From Lapillicoccus jejuensis (GTDB lineage: Bacteria > Actinomycetota > Actinomycetes > Actinomycetales > Dermatophilaceae): DNA of 64,000 nucleotides. Shown piece by piece: positions 43,321 to 52,747 of the stretch. The position numbers were made by a program, and so were the translations under genes. A model generated the notes under the pieces. That model saw only the letters and a program-made list of their open reading frames with translations. It made no database searches and was not told the DNA's origin. The stretch lies in the NCBI RefSeq assembly GCF_006715055.1, contig NZ_VFMN01000001.1, positions 2,108,001-2,172,000 on the forward strand, in the 5' to 3' direction. How positions within the stretch are numbered: position 1 is the stretch's first letter; each line of letters starts with the position of its first letter.

Positions 43321-43763
43321 TCGCTCGCCACCCGCATGAGGATCGCGGTGGCCCGGGCGAGGACCTCCTGCTCGTCGGCCGGCAGCGCGGCGATCCGGCT
43401 CGACATCCACGCGTCGCGACGCCGGCGGATCTGCCGGACCAGGGCGCGGCCCTCGACGGTGAGCGAGAGGATCACCTGCCGCCCGTCGCTCGGGTCGTCC
43501 TGCCGGCTGACGAGGCCGCGCTCGACGAGGGCGGCGACGGTGCGGGTCATGCTCGGCTTGGCGACCCGCTCGATCTCGGCGAGCTCGCCGGGCGTGCGGG
43601 GCGCGTCCTCGAGCCGGATGAGCACCGAGAACTGGTGCGGGGCCACCTCGTGGGTGGACTCGAAGCGCACCCGGCGGCTGATCCGCTGGCAGGCGACGCG
43701 CAGGTCGGTCGCGAAACGCGCCACCTGGGCGGGGGTCGGGGGGGACGGTCGTGAGGCGGTCAT
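43317..43763 (-). CDS. MarR-family regulator of the adjacent MFS exporter
   Basis: The 148-residue winged-HTH protein has VAPHQFSVLIRLEDAPRTPG, then ELAEIERVAKPSMTRTVAAL (recognition helix) and ERGLVSRQDDPSDGRQVILS (wing). It is coupled to the MFS gene by a 4-bp overlap. Upstream, TAGGCT lies 8 nt before ATG 43763 and a direct repeat GTTAGCC/GTTAGGC brackets an AT-rich stretch at 43770-43796, a candidate operator. It would derepress the exporter when bound by a ligand. Confidence 0.92.
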   Translation of the reverse strand: MTASRPSPPTPAQVARFATDLRVACQRISRRVRFESTHEVAPHQFSVLIRLEDAPRTPGELAEIERVAKPSMTRTVAALVERGLVSRQDDPSDGRQVILSLTVEGRALVRQIRRRRDAWMSSRIAALPADEQEVLARATAILMRVASE

Positions 43764-43815
43764 CGATGATGAGCCTAACTCATTACTTTGGCTAACGACA
43801 TCGAGCCCGTACGAC

Positions 43816-43849
43816 GACGCCGCCGGACCCGGGTGGGTCCGGCGGCGTC
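43816..43849 (-). terminator. Strong hairpin downstream of transglycosylase gene
   Basis: GACGCCGCCGGACCC and GGGTCCGGCGGCGTC are perfect 15-bp arms around a GGGT loop, 25 bp beyond the minus-strand gene end. Confidence 0.8.
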
Positions 43850-43873
43850 GGGTGGGGAGCCGTGCGCGGAGGG

Positions 43874-45325
43874 CTACCGGGTGTTCGCGGGGCAGCGCAC
43901 CTGCTGGTAGGTCGGCAGCGTCCCGACCAGTGGGACGGACACCTGCCCGACCTGCTGGAGGCACGCCCGGTCGAGCCCCGGCAGCGTCGTGCTGTCGGTG
44001 CGCAGCACCGAGGTGAGCGCCCCGACCGGGGCCGGCAGCTGCGACGAGGTGGGGGGCAGGACGCCGGACACGAGCGTCCCGACGAGCTGGAGCGGGTTGC
44101 CGACGGCCACGCGCCGCAGCGTCGTCACGACCTGCGTCGCGACGCTCGAGACCGCGCTGGTCACCGACCTCACCGGCGCCGGGACCGACGGCGGTGCCGG
44201 GGCGGCGACCACGGGCGGGGTGGAGGTCGACGAGGGGGTGCGGGTCGGGGGCGTCGTACCGGAGCCGGCGGAGCCGCCGGAGGGGGAGGTGGGGCGCCCA
44301 CCGGCCTGCGCGGGCGGCGTCGTCCGCGACCCCGTCGGCCCGGACGCGCTCGTCGTGCCCCCGGGCGCGAACCCGGAGTCGGCGGACGAGCCGGCCGTCG
44401 CGGGGTGCGCGGCCGGCAGCTGCGAGAGCGGCAGCTCGGTGACGCCCGCGCGGTAGGCCCTGGCGAGGTTCATCACCGTGCGGACGTAGGCGTCCGACCG
44501 GTTGTAGCGGTAGACGGCGGAGTACAGGTCCGCGTCCTTCGCCAGGTCGCCGCCGCCGCTGCACAGGTAGACCCCCGCCGCCGTGGCGGCGTCGGCCATG
44601 TCCTGCGGGTCGGCCGTGCCGCGGCCGTCGGCGTCCTGGCCGACGCTGCGCCAGGTGCCGGGGATGAACTGCATCGGGCCGACGGCGCGGTCGTACGTCG
44701 TGTCGTGGTCCCACACGCCGTGGTCGGTGTCGGTGATCCGCGCCGTGCCGCCGCGGCCGTCGAGGGGGATGCCGAGGATCCCCGGCCGCGCGACACCCGC
44801 CGCGTCCAGCCGGTTGCCGCCGAAGCGCGCGTGGTTGCTCTCGACGCGGCCGATCGCGGCCGGGACCGACCAGTCGAGGTGGCAGGCCGGGTCGGCCTGC
44901 TGCAGGAGCGAGGCCGCCAGGTGGTACGCCGCGAGGGCCGCGGCGGGGATGCCGGACCGGTCGAGGACGACGGTGGGGCTCGGGGCCGCCGGGGCGCCCT
45001 GCACGGAGCCGAGCGCGGGCAGCGCGGTCATGCCGGTCGGCAGGGCCAGGGCCGGAAGGGGGTTGGTCAGCGCCGACTGCAGGGACGTGGCCTGCTCGCG
45101 CTGCGGCTGGGCGGGCACTTCGATGCGGTGCGGGAAGCGGGTGGTGCCCTGGGCGACGGTGGCGCCGTCGACGCCCGCGCCCGTCGCGGCGAGCGCGGTG
45201 CCGGTGACGACGAGGGCCAGCGCGGGGACCCCGGCGGCCAGCTGCCGCCACGTCGGCCGGCGCAGCCGCAGCTCGCGGACCCGCCGGGTGGTCTGCCGGT
45301 GCGCTCCTCGTGCCCCTCGTCCCAC
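43874..45325 (-). CDS. Secreted lytic murein transglycosylase-like protein
   Basis: The 483-residue protein has a basic start, then signal-anchor LAAGVPALALVVTGTALAAT near residues 29-48. The MltB/SLT-like catalytic region lies around 150-270: LDWSVPAAIGRVESNHARFG (catalytic Glu), RAVGPMQFIPGTWRSVGQDA and ADAATAAGVYLCSGG. A long Pro/Thr/Ser-rich linker follows, then a C-terminal tail of about 110 residues containing Cys pairs. It would cleave peptidoglycan glycan strands outside the membrane. GTG 45325 follows GGAGGAG. Confidence 0.88.
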   Translation of the reverse strand: MGRGARGAHRQTTRRVRELRLRRPTWRQLAAGVPALALVVTGTALAATGAGVDGATVAQGTTRFPHRIEVPAQPQREQATSLQSALTNPLPALALPTGMTALPALGSVQGAPAAPSPTVVLDRSGIPAAALAAYHLAASLLQQADPACHLDWSVPAAIGRVESNHARFGGNRLDAAGVARPGILGIPLDGRGGTARITDTDHGVWDHDTTYDRAVGPMQFIPGTWRSVGQDADGRGTADPQDMADAATAAGVYLCSGGGDLAKDADLYSAVYRYNRSDAYVRTVMNLARAYRAGVTELPLSQLPAAHPATAGSSADSGFAPGGTTSASGPTGSRTTPPAQAGGRPTSPSGGSAGSGTTPPTRTPSSTSTPPVVAAPAPPSVPAPVRSVTSAVSSVATQVVTTLRRVAVGNPLQLVGTLVSGVLPPTSSQLPAPVGALTSVLRTDSTTLPGLDRACLQQVGQVSVPLVGTLPTYQQVRCPANTR

Positions 45326-45417
45326 GGTGTTGCTCCTCCTCGTCGAGTCGGGCGCCGGGTCGCGCGGACGCGCGAGGACCGGCCCTCGGCGTGCTCAACG
45401 AGGGTGGGGCGACGGGG

Positions 45418-46686
<1,269 letters not shown>

Positions 46687-46690
46687 TCAC

Positions 46691-47392
46691 ATGCACGAGC
46701 ACCACCACCACCGTCACCCCGGCCGCCCCGGCGGCCCGTTCGGCTTCGGCCCCGGCTCCGGACCCGGTTTCGGGCCCGGCGGCGGACCCCGCGGACCCGA
46801 GGGCGAGGGCCCGGGCGGTCCCGGCGGACCGCGCGGTCGCCGTCGCGGCGGTCCCTTCGGCCGTCCGGGCGGCTGGCAGCAGGCCGACCTGCCGTCGGCC
46901 GACGACGCGGCCGCCTGGTTCGCCGGGCGCCTGCCCGACGGCTGGTTCACCGGGCGACCGACCGTCAGCGTCGACCGCGAGGAGATCATCGTCGTCGGCG
47001 AGCTCCCGCCCGTCGACGCCGCCGAGGGGGAGTCGGCGACCGCGACCGCGCAGGGCCGGATCAGCCGGTTCCGCGAGGACACCCGCGACGAGCGGGTCGC
47101 CATCGCGCGCGAGGCCGAGCAGCGCTACGGCCGCAAGGTCGGCTGGGGGGCCCGGATCGGCGACGTCACCGAGGTCTTCACGACCCAGTCGGTCCCCGTC
47201 ATGACCCGGCTGCGCCAGCCGCAGCGCCAGGTCCTCGACACCCTCGTCGACGCCGGCGTCGCCCGGTCGCGCTCCGAGGCGCTCGCCTGGGCCGTCGCCC
47301 TCGTCGGCCAGCACACCGAGGAGTGGCTCTCCGGCCTGCGCGAGGCCATGGCCGAGGTCGACAAGCTGCGCGCCGAGGGCCCCCAGGTCTGA
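46691..47392 (+). CDS. Conserved actinobacterial protein with His-rich start and Gly/Pro/Arg tract
   Basis: The 233-residue protein begins HEHHHHRHPGRPGG, a likely metal-binding tract, followed by about 50 residues of Gly/Pro/Arg low complexity. The conserved domain starts near residue 70: AAWFAGRLPDGWFTGRPTVS, then VDREEIIVVGELPPVDAAEG and ERVAIAREAEQRYGRKVGWG. The C-terminus (LDTLVDAGVARSRSEALAWA, then VALVGQHTEEWLSGLREAM) looks like a ribbon-helix-helix or dimerisation helix pair. It could be a metal-responsive DNA-binding protein; unproven. GAGGAG precedes ATG 46691. Confidence 0.78.
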   Translation: MHEHHHHRHPGRPGGPFGFGPGSGPGFGPGGGPRGPEGEGPGGPGGPRGRRRGGPFGRPGGWQQADLPSADDAAAWFAGRLPDGWFTGRPTVSVDREEIIVVGELPPVDAAEGESATATAQGRISRFREDTRDERVAIAREAEQRYGRKVGWGARIGDVTEVFTTQSVPVMTRLRQPQRQVLDTLVDAGVARSRSEALAWAVALVGQHTEEWLSGLREAMAEVDKLRAEGPQV

Positions 47393-47400
47393 CCCACTCA

Positions 47401-47484
47401 GGGACGCGTCTTCTTGCTCCGAATGTGCCCGTTCTGACCTGGTTCTCGGCCAGGACTGGCGCATCGGAAGCAAGAAGACGTCCC
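47401..47484. repeat. Long palindrome, TTCTTGCT family, copy G
   Basis: The left arm is GGGACG then GTCTTCTTGCTCCGAATG, and the right arm is CATCGGAAGCAAGAAGACGT with final CCC. Inner stem CCTGG/CCAGG closes around TTCTCGG. It is the same family as 18850-18932. Here it separates two genes in the same direction. Confidence 0.82.
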
Positions 47485-47515
47485 CCTGTCGGCGGGGGTG
47501 GGCAGGATGGGCGCC

Positions 47516-48220
47516 GTGCCGAGCCGCCGTACGTCGTCCTCCGCCTCCTCCCGCGGCCGGTGGCCCCGGCAGCCGCCCGAGCCGCCGCGGGACCCGGGTC
47601 GCGAGGCCGACCTGGCCGACCTCGAGCCGGCGACCGACCTCGCCGAGGACGAGACCTACGACCGGGCGCTGCTGGCCGGCGCCGACCTCACGGGCGGGCG
47701 GGGCACCGGGTCGCGGTTCCTCGAGTGCGTGCTGCTCGACTGCGACCTCACCGACGCCGACCTGTCGCACGCGCGGCTGGCCGACACCGTCCTGCACCAG
47801 GTGCGGGGCACCGGCCTCGACCTCAGCCGCGCCCAGCTCGCGGACGTCTGGGTGACCCAGCCGCGGCTCGGCGCCGCGGCGGCGTACGACGGCTCGTGGC
47901 GCGGTGTGCGGGTGACCGGCGGCAAGCTCGACTACCTCAACCTGCGCGGCGCCCGGCTGCAGGACGTGTGGTTCGAGGACGTCGTCCTCGTCGAGCCCGA
48001 CCTCGCCGGCGCCACCCTCACCCGTGTCTCCTTCGACGGCTGCGTCCTGCAGCGGCCGGAGCTGTCCGGGGCCCGGATGACCGACGTCGACCTCACCGGC
48101 GCCCGCCTCGAGAGCCCGCAGGGGCTGACCAGCCTGCGCGGGGCCACCATCAGCCGCCCGCAGCTCATCGACCTGTCCGACGCCCTCGCCCAGCAGCTCG
48201 GCATCCGCATCCAGGAGTGA
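47516..48220 (+). CDS. Pentapeptide-repeat protein
   Basis: The 234-residue protein has a disordered Arg/Pro/Ser-rich first 45 residues. Pentapeptide (A/C)(D/N)LxX repeats follow from about residue 58, for example CVLLDCDLTDADLSHARLAD, GLDLSRAQLADVWVTQPRLG and GKLDYLNLRGARLQDVWFED, forming a right-handed beta helix. Some relatives mimic DNA and protect gyrase, but most have unknown roles. Three in-frame starts exist (47498, 47507, 47516); GTG 47516 is chosen because CAGGAT lies 7 nt upstream, as in many leaderless genes here. Confidence 0.85.
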   Translation: MPSRRTSSSASSRGRWPRQPPEPPRDPGREADLADLEPATDLAEDETYDRALLAGADLTGGRGTGSRFLECVLLDCDLTDADLSHARLADTVLHQVRGTGLDLSRAQLADVWVTQPRLGAAAAYDGSWRGVRVTGGKLDYLNLRGARLQDVWFEDVVLVEPDLAGATLTRVSFDGCVLQRPELSGARMTDVDLTGARLESPQGLTSLRGATISRPQLIDLSDALAQQLGIRIQE

Positions 48221-48251
48221 GGCGCGCGCGGGCCCGTCCTAGCCTGGGCGG

Positions 48252-48986
48252 GTGAGCACCCCCGACTCCCCGCAGTCCGTCCTGCGCCACGACTACGCGG
48301 GGGAGGGTCTCGGCGAGGACCGGCTGGCCGACACCCCGTGGCAGCAGCTCGAGCGCTGGGTCGCCGAGGCCGACGAGCGGGCCCGCACCGCCGACGACGT
48401 CTACGAGCCGCGCGCCATCAGCATCGCCACCGTCGACGCGAGCGGCGCGCCGAACGTGCGCACCGTCCTGCTGCGCTTCCTCGACCCGCGCGGCCCCGGC
48501 TTCGTCAGCTCGTCCGACTCGGCCAAGGGCCTCGAGCTCGGTGGCGACCCGCGCGTCGCGGCCAACCTCGTCTGGCCGGCGATGTTCCGCGCGGTCCGCC
48601 TCCGCGGCGTCGTCGAGCGCATCGAGGAGGACGAGGTCGCGGCGTACTGGTCGAGCCGCCCCTACGGGTCGCGGATCAGCGCGTGGGCCTCGCACCAGTC
48701 GGCCCCGGTCGGCAGCCGCGCCGAGCTCGAGGAGCGGGTGGCCGAGCTCGAGCGGCGCTACCCGGACCACGGACGCCCGGACGACGTCCCCGTGCCCGAG
48801 ACGTGGTGGGGCTACCGGATCCGGCCCCACGAGGTCGAGTTCTGGGCGGGCCGGCCGAGCCGGCTGCACGACCGGCTCGTCTTCACGGCCGTCGGCGCGG
48901 GGGGCGGCGCCGCGGCGCAGGACGTCGACCTGCACCCGTCCCTCGACGACCCGGCCGCCTGGTTGGTGGGGCGCCGCCAGCCCTGA
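48252..48986 (+). CDS. pdxH: Pyridoxamine/pyridoxine 5'-phosphate oxidase
   Basis: The 244-residue FMN flavoenzyme has AISIATVDASGAPNVRTVLL then RFLDPRGPGFVSSSDSAKGL (FMN phosphate and substrate contacts). It continues AANLVWPAMFRAVRLRGVVE, SSRPYGSRISAWASHQSAPV, and the C-terminal signature WWGYRIRPHEVEFWAGRPSR with RLHDRLVF. It oxidises PNP/PMP to PLP with O2. TAGCCT 6 nt before GTG 48252 suggests leaderless expression. It is near serC, a PLP enzyme, but separately transcribed. Confidence 0.95.
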   Translation: MSTPDSPQSVLRHDYAGEGLGEDRLADTPWQQLERWVAEADERARTADDVYEPRAISIATVDASGAPNVRTVLLRFLDPRGPGFVSSSDSAKGLELGGDPRVAANLVWPAMFRAVRLRGVVERIEEDEVAAYWSSRPYGSRISAWASHQSAPVGSRAELEERVAELERRYPDHGRPDDVPVPETWWGYRIRPHEVEFWAGRPSRLHDRLVFTAVGAGGGAAAQDVDLHPSLDDPAAWLVGRRQP

Positions 48987-49183
48987 CGCGCCGCGGGGGC
49001 GTCGTCCGGGCGCCCGGGCCCGGGCACGGACAGGCCCGCGGACTGCCGGCTCGTCACCCCACGAAGGGCGGGAGCGCGGCGCACACCGGGACGAAGGTGT
49101 GGCGGCCCGCGGGCTGCAGCGACTGCTGGATCTGCGATCGCACGTCCGGTCGCCGGCTCAGGTGGCCAGCGGGAACGGCTGCG

Positions 49184-49282
49184 CTATCGCGCAGTCACCT
49201 CACGCGTCCAATGGGAACTCACTACTGGACCACCTCCCTTCTCGTGTCCTCCGACACTAAATCCGCTCCGGCGCCGCGACAA
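49184..49282 (-). pseudogene. Remnant of an XRE-like regulator start with intact promoter and ribosome site
   Basis: On the minus strand TTGTCG (49282-49277), a 17-bp spacer and TAGTGT (49259-49254) form a good promoter. A GGGAGG site (49238-49233) precedes GTG 49222. The frame reads MSSHWTREVTAR and stops at 49184. The opening resembles actinobacterial XRE-type HTH proteins (WTREVTxR). One base restored near the stop would continue IAQPFPLAT and then stop. The rest of the 48987-49323 gap holds a further open minus segment (SQIQQSLQPAGRHTFVPVCA) without a start, so it may be a decayed gene. Confidence 0.35.
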
Positions 49283-49323
49283 CCCCTTTCTCCGACGACG
49301 GACGGCGCGCCTAAGGTCGACGG

Positions 49324-50565
49324 GTGAGCGGGGGGAGCGGACGGCCGGCGTCGGTCCGCGACCTGCGCCCGATCGCCCTCTCGGCGTACGGGCCCAGCGC
49401 CCTGTCCGCCATCGGCACCGGCGCGATCACCCCGGTCGTCGCCCTGAGCGCACGGCACCTCGGCGCCGGCGTCGGGTTGGCCGCCTTCATGGTCGCGCTG
49501 CTCGGCATCGGGCAGCTGCTCGGCGACCTCCCGGCGGGCGCGGTCGCGGCCCGGTTCGGCGAGCGCACGGCGCTCATCGGGGCGTGCGGCCTCGAGGCCC
49601 TCGGGATGCTGGGCAGCGCGCTCGCCCCGAACGTCGCCGTCCTGGCCGCCTCGGTCCTCGTGCTCGGCGTGTCCGCGTCCGTCTTCGGGCTGGCCCGCCA
49701 GGCCTACCTCACCGAGGTGGTGCCGGTCGCGCTGCGGGCGCGCGCCCTGTCGGTGCTCGGCGGCGTCAGCCGCATCGGCCTGTTCGTCGGTCCCTTCCTC
49801 GGGGCCGCGGCGGTGTCGCGGTGGGGGGTGGGGGCGGCGTACGGCGTCGGCCTGGCCTCCTCCGTCTCGGCACTCCTGCTGCTCCTCGTCGTCCCCGACC
49901 TCACCTCGGGGGAGCGGGCCGAGCAGCTGCGCGAACCGGGGCGCCGGTCCGTGCTCGCCGTCCTCGGCGAGCACCGGCGCACGCTGGCCACCCTGGGGGT
50001 CGGCGTGCTCTTCGTCTCCGGCGCGCGGGCCTGCCGCACCGCGGTCGTGCCGCTGTGGGCCCAGGCGGTCGGGCTGGACGCGACCCACACCAGCCTCGTC
50101 TTCGGCATCTCCGGCGCCGTCGACATGCTGCTGTTCTACCCGGGCGGCACGGTGATGGACCGGTTCGGCCGGGTCTTCGTCGTCGTGCCCAGCCTCGTCG
50201 TCCTCGGGATCGGCATGGCGCTGCTCCCGCTGACCGGGACGTTCGCGTGGGTCACCGCCGTCGCCACGCTGCTCGGGCTCGGCAACGGCATCGGCTCGGG
50301 GGTCGTCATGACGCTCGGCGCCGACGCCTCGCCCGACCGCGACCGGGCCCAGTTCCTCGGCGGGTGGCGGCTGATGTCCGACGCCGGCAACGCGGCGGGG
50401 CCGGCCCTGCTCTCGGCCGTGACGGTGGTGGCGCCGCTGGCGGTCGGCTGCGTGGCCCTCGGCGGGCTGGCCCTCGTCGGGGCCGGCTGGATGCGGGTCT
50501 GGGTGCCCCGCTTCGACCCCGTCTCGCGGCGCACCCTGGCGCGTCGGCGCGGGATGGGAGGATGA
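49324..50565 (+). CDS. MFS transporter
   Basis: The 413-residue permease has 12 hydrophobic helices. Motif A-like AGAVAARFGERTALIGACGL follows helix 2. The interdomain segment is SGERAEQLREPGRRSVLAV. The second-half loop YPGGTVMDRFGRVFVVVPSL is the repeat of motif A. The drug or metabolite it moves is unknown. TAAGGT at 49312-49317, 6 nt before GTG 49324, indicates leaderless transcription. It is followed after 4 bp by the DtxR-type gene and is probably co-transcribed, so metal-linked export is possible. Confidence 0.9.
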   Translation: MSGGSGRPASVRDLRPIALSAYGPSALSAIGTGAITPVVALSARHLGAGVGLAAFMVALLGIGQLLGDLPAGAVAARFGERTALIGACGLEALGMLGSALAPNVAVLAASVLVLGVSASVFGLARQAYLTEVVPVALRARALSVLGGVSRIGLFVGPFLGAAAVSRWGVGAAYGVGLASSVSALLLLLVVPDLTSGERAEQLREPGRRSVLAVLGEHRRTLATLGVGVLFVSGARACRTAVVPLWAQAVGLDATHTSLVFGISGAVDMLLFYPGGTVMDRFGRVFVVVPSLVVLGIGMALLPLTGTFAWVTAVATLLGLGNGIGSGVVMTLGADASPDRDRAQFLGGWRLMSDAGNAAGPALLSAVTVVAPLAVGCVALGGLALVGAGWMRVWVPRFDPVSRRTLARRRGMGG

Positions 50566-50569
50566 CGGC

Positions 50570-51268
50570 GTGACGGACCTCATCGACACCACGGAGATGT
50601 ACCTCAAGACCATCTTCGAGCTCGAGGAGGAGGGCATCACGCCGCTGCGGGCCCGGATCGCCGAGCGGCTCGGGCACTCGGGGCCCACGGTCTCGCAGAC
50701 GGTGGCCCGGATGGAGCGCGACGGGCTGCTCACCGTCGCCGGCGACCGGCACCTCGAGCTGACCGACGACGGCCGGACCCTGGCCACCCGGGTCATGCGC
50801 AAGCACCGCCTCGCCGAGCGGCTGCTCGTCGACGTCATCGGCCTGGAGTGGGAGTTCGTCCACGACGAGGCGTGCCGGTGGGAGCACGTCATGAGCGAGC
50901 GCGTGGAGCGCAAGATCCTCGCGATGATCGAGGACCACCTCGTGTCGCCGTACGGCAACCCGATCCCGGGGCTCGACGAGCTGGGGGAGGCTCCCGGCGA
51001 GCCGTTCCTGCACGGCGTGAAGCCGCTGGTCGACCTGGCCTCGGCCCGGCCGACCACCGTCCTCGTGCGGCGCATCGGCGAGCCGCTCCAGGTCGACCAC
51101 GAGGCCCTGACGCTGCTGACGAGCGCCGGCCTGCTGCCCGGCGAGCGGGTCGAGGTGACCCTCGAGGACGGGCGGGTCGTCGCGGTCCGCGAGGGGGCCG
51201 AGAAGGCCGAGGGCGTCTCGCTGCCGGTCGACGTCGCCGGTCACGTGTTCGCGGCGCCGGTGGCCTGA
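50570..51268 (+). CDS. DtxR/IdeR-family metal-dependent repressor
   Basis: The 232-residue iron- or manganese-dependent regulator has an N-terminal HTH: TTEMYLKTIFELEEEGITPL, then RLGHSGPTVSQTVARMERDG. The dimerisation and metal domain is RKHRLAERLLVDVIGLEWEF, then HDEACRWEHVMSERVERKIL. This keeps the DtxR-type ligands (His, Glu, His, Cys, Glu, His). The SH3-like C-terminal domain lies at about 150-230. The layout is nearer to IdeR than to MntR. Ribosome site GGGAGG precedes GTG 50570. Its targets in this window are not evident. Confidence 0.92.
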   Translation: MTDLIDTTEMYLKTIFELEEEGITPLRARIAERLGHSGPTVSQTVARMERDGLLTVAGDRHLELTDDGRTLATRVMRKHRLAERLLVDVIGLEWEFVHDEACRWEHVMSERVERKILAMIEDHLVSPYGNPIPGLDELGEAPGEPFLHGVKPLVDLASARPTTVLVRRIGEPLQVDHEALTLLTSAGLLPGERVEVTLEDGRVVAVREGAEKAEGVSLPVDVAGHVFAAPVA

Positions 51269-51521
51269 CCCGGGCCGGTCCGAGGTCCGTCTCCCGCTCC
51301 TCGGCGGTTGCGCGCGCCAACTTCCCCGCGCCCGGGCGCAAGCGTGGGGCCGCACGTGGCCCGTGGCCACTTGGGGACACTCAGGGTCGTCCCGGAGAGC
51401 CGACAGGGGATCGGCAGCCACCCAGCCGGCCGGCGAGCGTCGTTATGGCCCCAGGGGACACGTCCCTGACCTGCGGCGATGCCAGGTGGAAGCGTTTACT
51501 TGGCCCTTCCGTGACCAGGGT

Positions 51522-51549
51522 GTGACATTTCCGAGACCTGTGCTGTAGC
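51522..51549 (+). promoter_or_regulatory. Promoter of the riboswitch-controlled NlpC/P60 gene
   Basis: GTGACA at 51522-51527 and TGTAGC at 51544-51549 are 16 bp apart, upstream of the riboswitch. The preceding 51269-51521 stretch holds no gene, only small GC-rich hairpins. Confidence 0.55.
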
Positions 51550-51584
51550 GTGTGCGCCACCTGGCCGAGACACGGTCAGGGTCC

Positions 51585-51788
51585 TCCCTGAGACGCCGAG
51601 TCCTGCCACTCGGGGACGGAATGGCACTGCAGCCATGGCAGGAGCGGGGGACCCACCGTTCTTCGGCCGTCTCGGACGGTCTTGGGGTGAAGTCCTCCAG
51701 CGGACCCGCGTGCGGGCCCCGTTGTAGGGCCGGGTGACTCTCAACCTCCACCCGAATCCGACAGCTCACCTCGTAGGCGCGAGAGGTC
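51585..51788 (+). ncRNA. c-di-AMP riboswitch (ydaO/yuaA type)
   Basis: The leader carries the conserved ydaO blocks in order: GGCAGGAGCGGGGGACCCA near 51637-51655, TTGGGGTGAAGT near 51682-51693, GGCCGGGTGACTCTCAACC near 51728-51746, and CCGACAGCTCACCTCGTAGG near 51758-51777. Actinobacteria place this riboswitch before cell-wall hydrolase genes, as here. Binding of c-di-AMP usually turns expression off. The GAGAGG ribosome site at 51781-51786 lies just beyond the last block, so control of translation is also possible. Confidence 0.92.
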
Positions 51789-51794
51789 TGACAC

Positions 51795-52655
51795 GTGGCT
51801 CGCAAGCACGCTGGGCGCCATCGCGCCCCCGGGTTCAACCCCCTGACTGAGATCGTCGACATCGCCGCGCACACCGCGCAGCCCGCCGTCAAGGCGTCGG
51901 CGGTCGTCGTCGCCTCCGGTGGCCTGCTGGCCACCTTCGCCCTGCCGGCCTCGGCCGCCCCGGCCGACACCGCCAGCGGTGCCGCCCTGGCCGCCGTGCA
52001 GCAGGCCCCGGCGCAGGCCCCGGCCGCCGCCGACGCCTCGGTGGGCTCGGTCGCGGCCGTCGCCGTCGCCGTCGCCGCCCCGGCGACCGCGACGAACGCG
52101 CCGACCTTCGGGGTCGTCGGGTTCACCGGCACCCCGGCCGCGGCGCCGGCACCGGCCATGACGATCAAGAAGATCGTCAAGCCCGCCCCGGCCCCCGCGC
52201 CGACGCGCACCGTCCGCGTCGCCCGCACGACGGTCGCGGCGACCGGCACGGGCACGACGAAGACCGCGACCCCCGCGCCGGCCCCCGCCGCCGCGCCGGC
52301 CGCTCCCGTCGCCGCTCCCCGCGGTGGCGTCCTCGGCGCGGCCGCCGCCCTCAGCGGCATCCCGTACGTGTACGGCGGCATCTCGACCTCCGGCGCCGAC
52401 TGCTCGGGCTACACGAGCCTCGTCTTCCGCAGCCTCGGCATCACCCTGCCGCGCACGGCGGAGGCCCAGCGCCAGTTCGCCACCCCGGTCAGCTCCCCCC
52501 AGCCGGGCGACCTGATCTTCTTCGGCTTCCCGGCCTACCACGTCGGCATCTACGCCGGCGGCGGGATGATGTACGACAACCAGCGCCCGGGCACGACCAG
52601 CGGTCTGCACTCGATCTGGACGTACAACAACGTCAGCTACGGCCGCGTCGGCTGA
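51795..52655 (+). CDS. Secreted NlpC/P60 cell-wall endopeptidase
   Basis: Of the 286 residues, the first 55 form a long N-region with a signal sequence (VKASAVVVASGGLLATFALP, then ASAAP cleavage-like). An Ala/Pro-rich linker of about 120 residues follows. The C-terminal NlpC/P60 domain has Cys in GISTSGADCSGYTSLVF (about residue 204), His in AYHVGIYAGGGMMYDN (about 248) and a later polar residue. It cuts peptide cross-links in peptidoglycan. GTG 51795 follows GAGAGG. Control is by the c-di-AMP riboswitch. Confidence 0.93.
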   Translation: MARKHAGRHRAPGFNPLTEIVDIAAHTAQPAVKASAVVVASGGLLATFALPASAAPADTASGAALAAVQQAPAQAPAAADASVGSVAAVAVAVAAPATATNAPTFGVVGFTGTPAAAPAPAMTIKKIVKPAPAPAPTRTVRVARTTVAATGTGTTKTATPAPAPAAAPAAPVAAPRGGVLGAAAALSGIPYVYGGISTSGADCSGYTSLVFRSLGITLPRTAEAQRQFATPVSSPQPGDLIFFGFPAYHVGIYAGGGMMYDNQRPGTTSGLHSIWTYNNVSYGRVG

Positions 52656-52689
52656 CCGACGCCCCAGCGCGCCGAGCACCACGTACGAC

Positions 52690-52721
52690 GACGCCCGCAC
52701 GGTTCCCACCGTGCGGGCGTC
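52690..52721 (+). terminator. Terminator of the NlpC/P60 gene
   Basis: GACGCCCGCACGGT and ACCGTGCGGGCGTC are perfect 14-bp arms around a TCCC loop, 35 bp after the stop. Confidence 0.85.
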
Positions 52722-52747
52722 GCCGCGTCCGCGATCGACCGCCCGGC

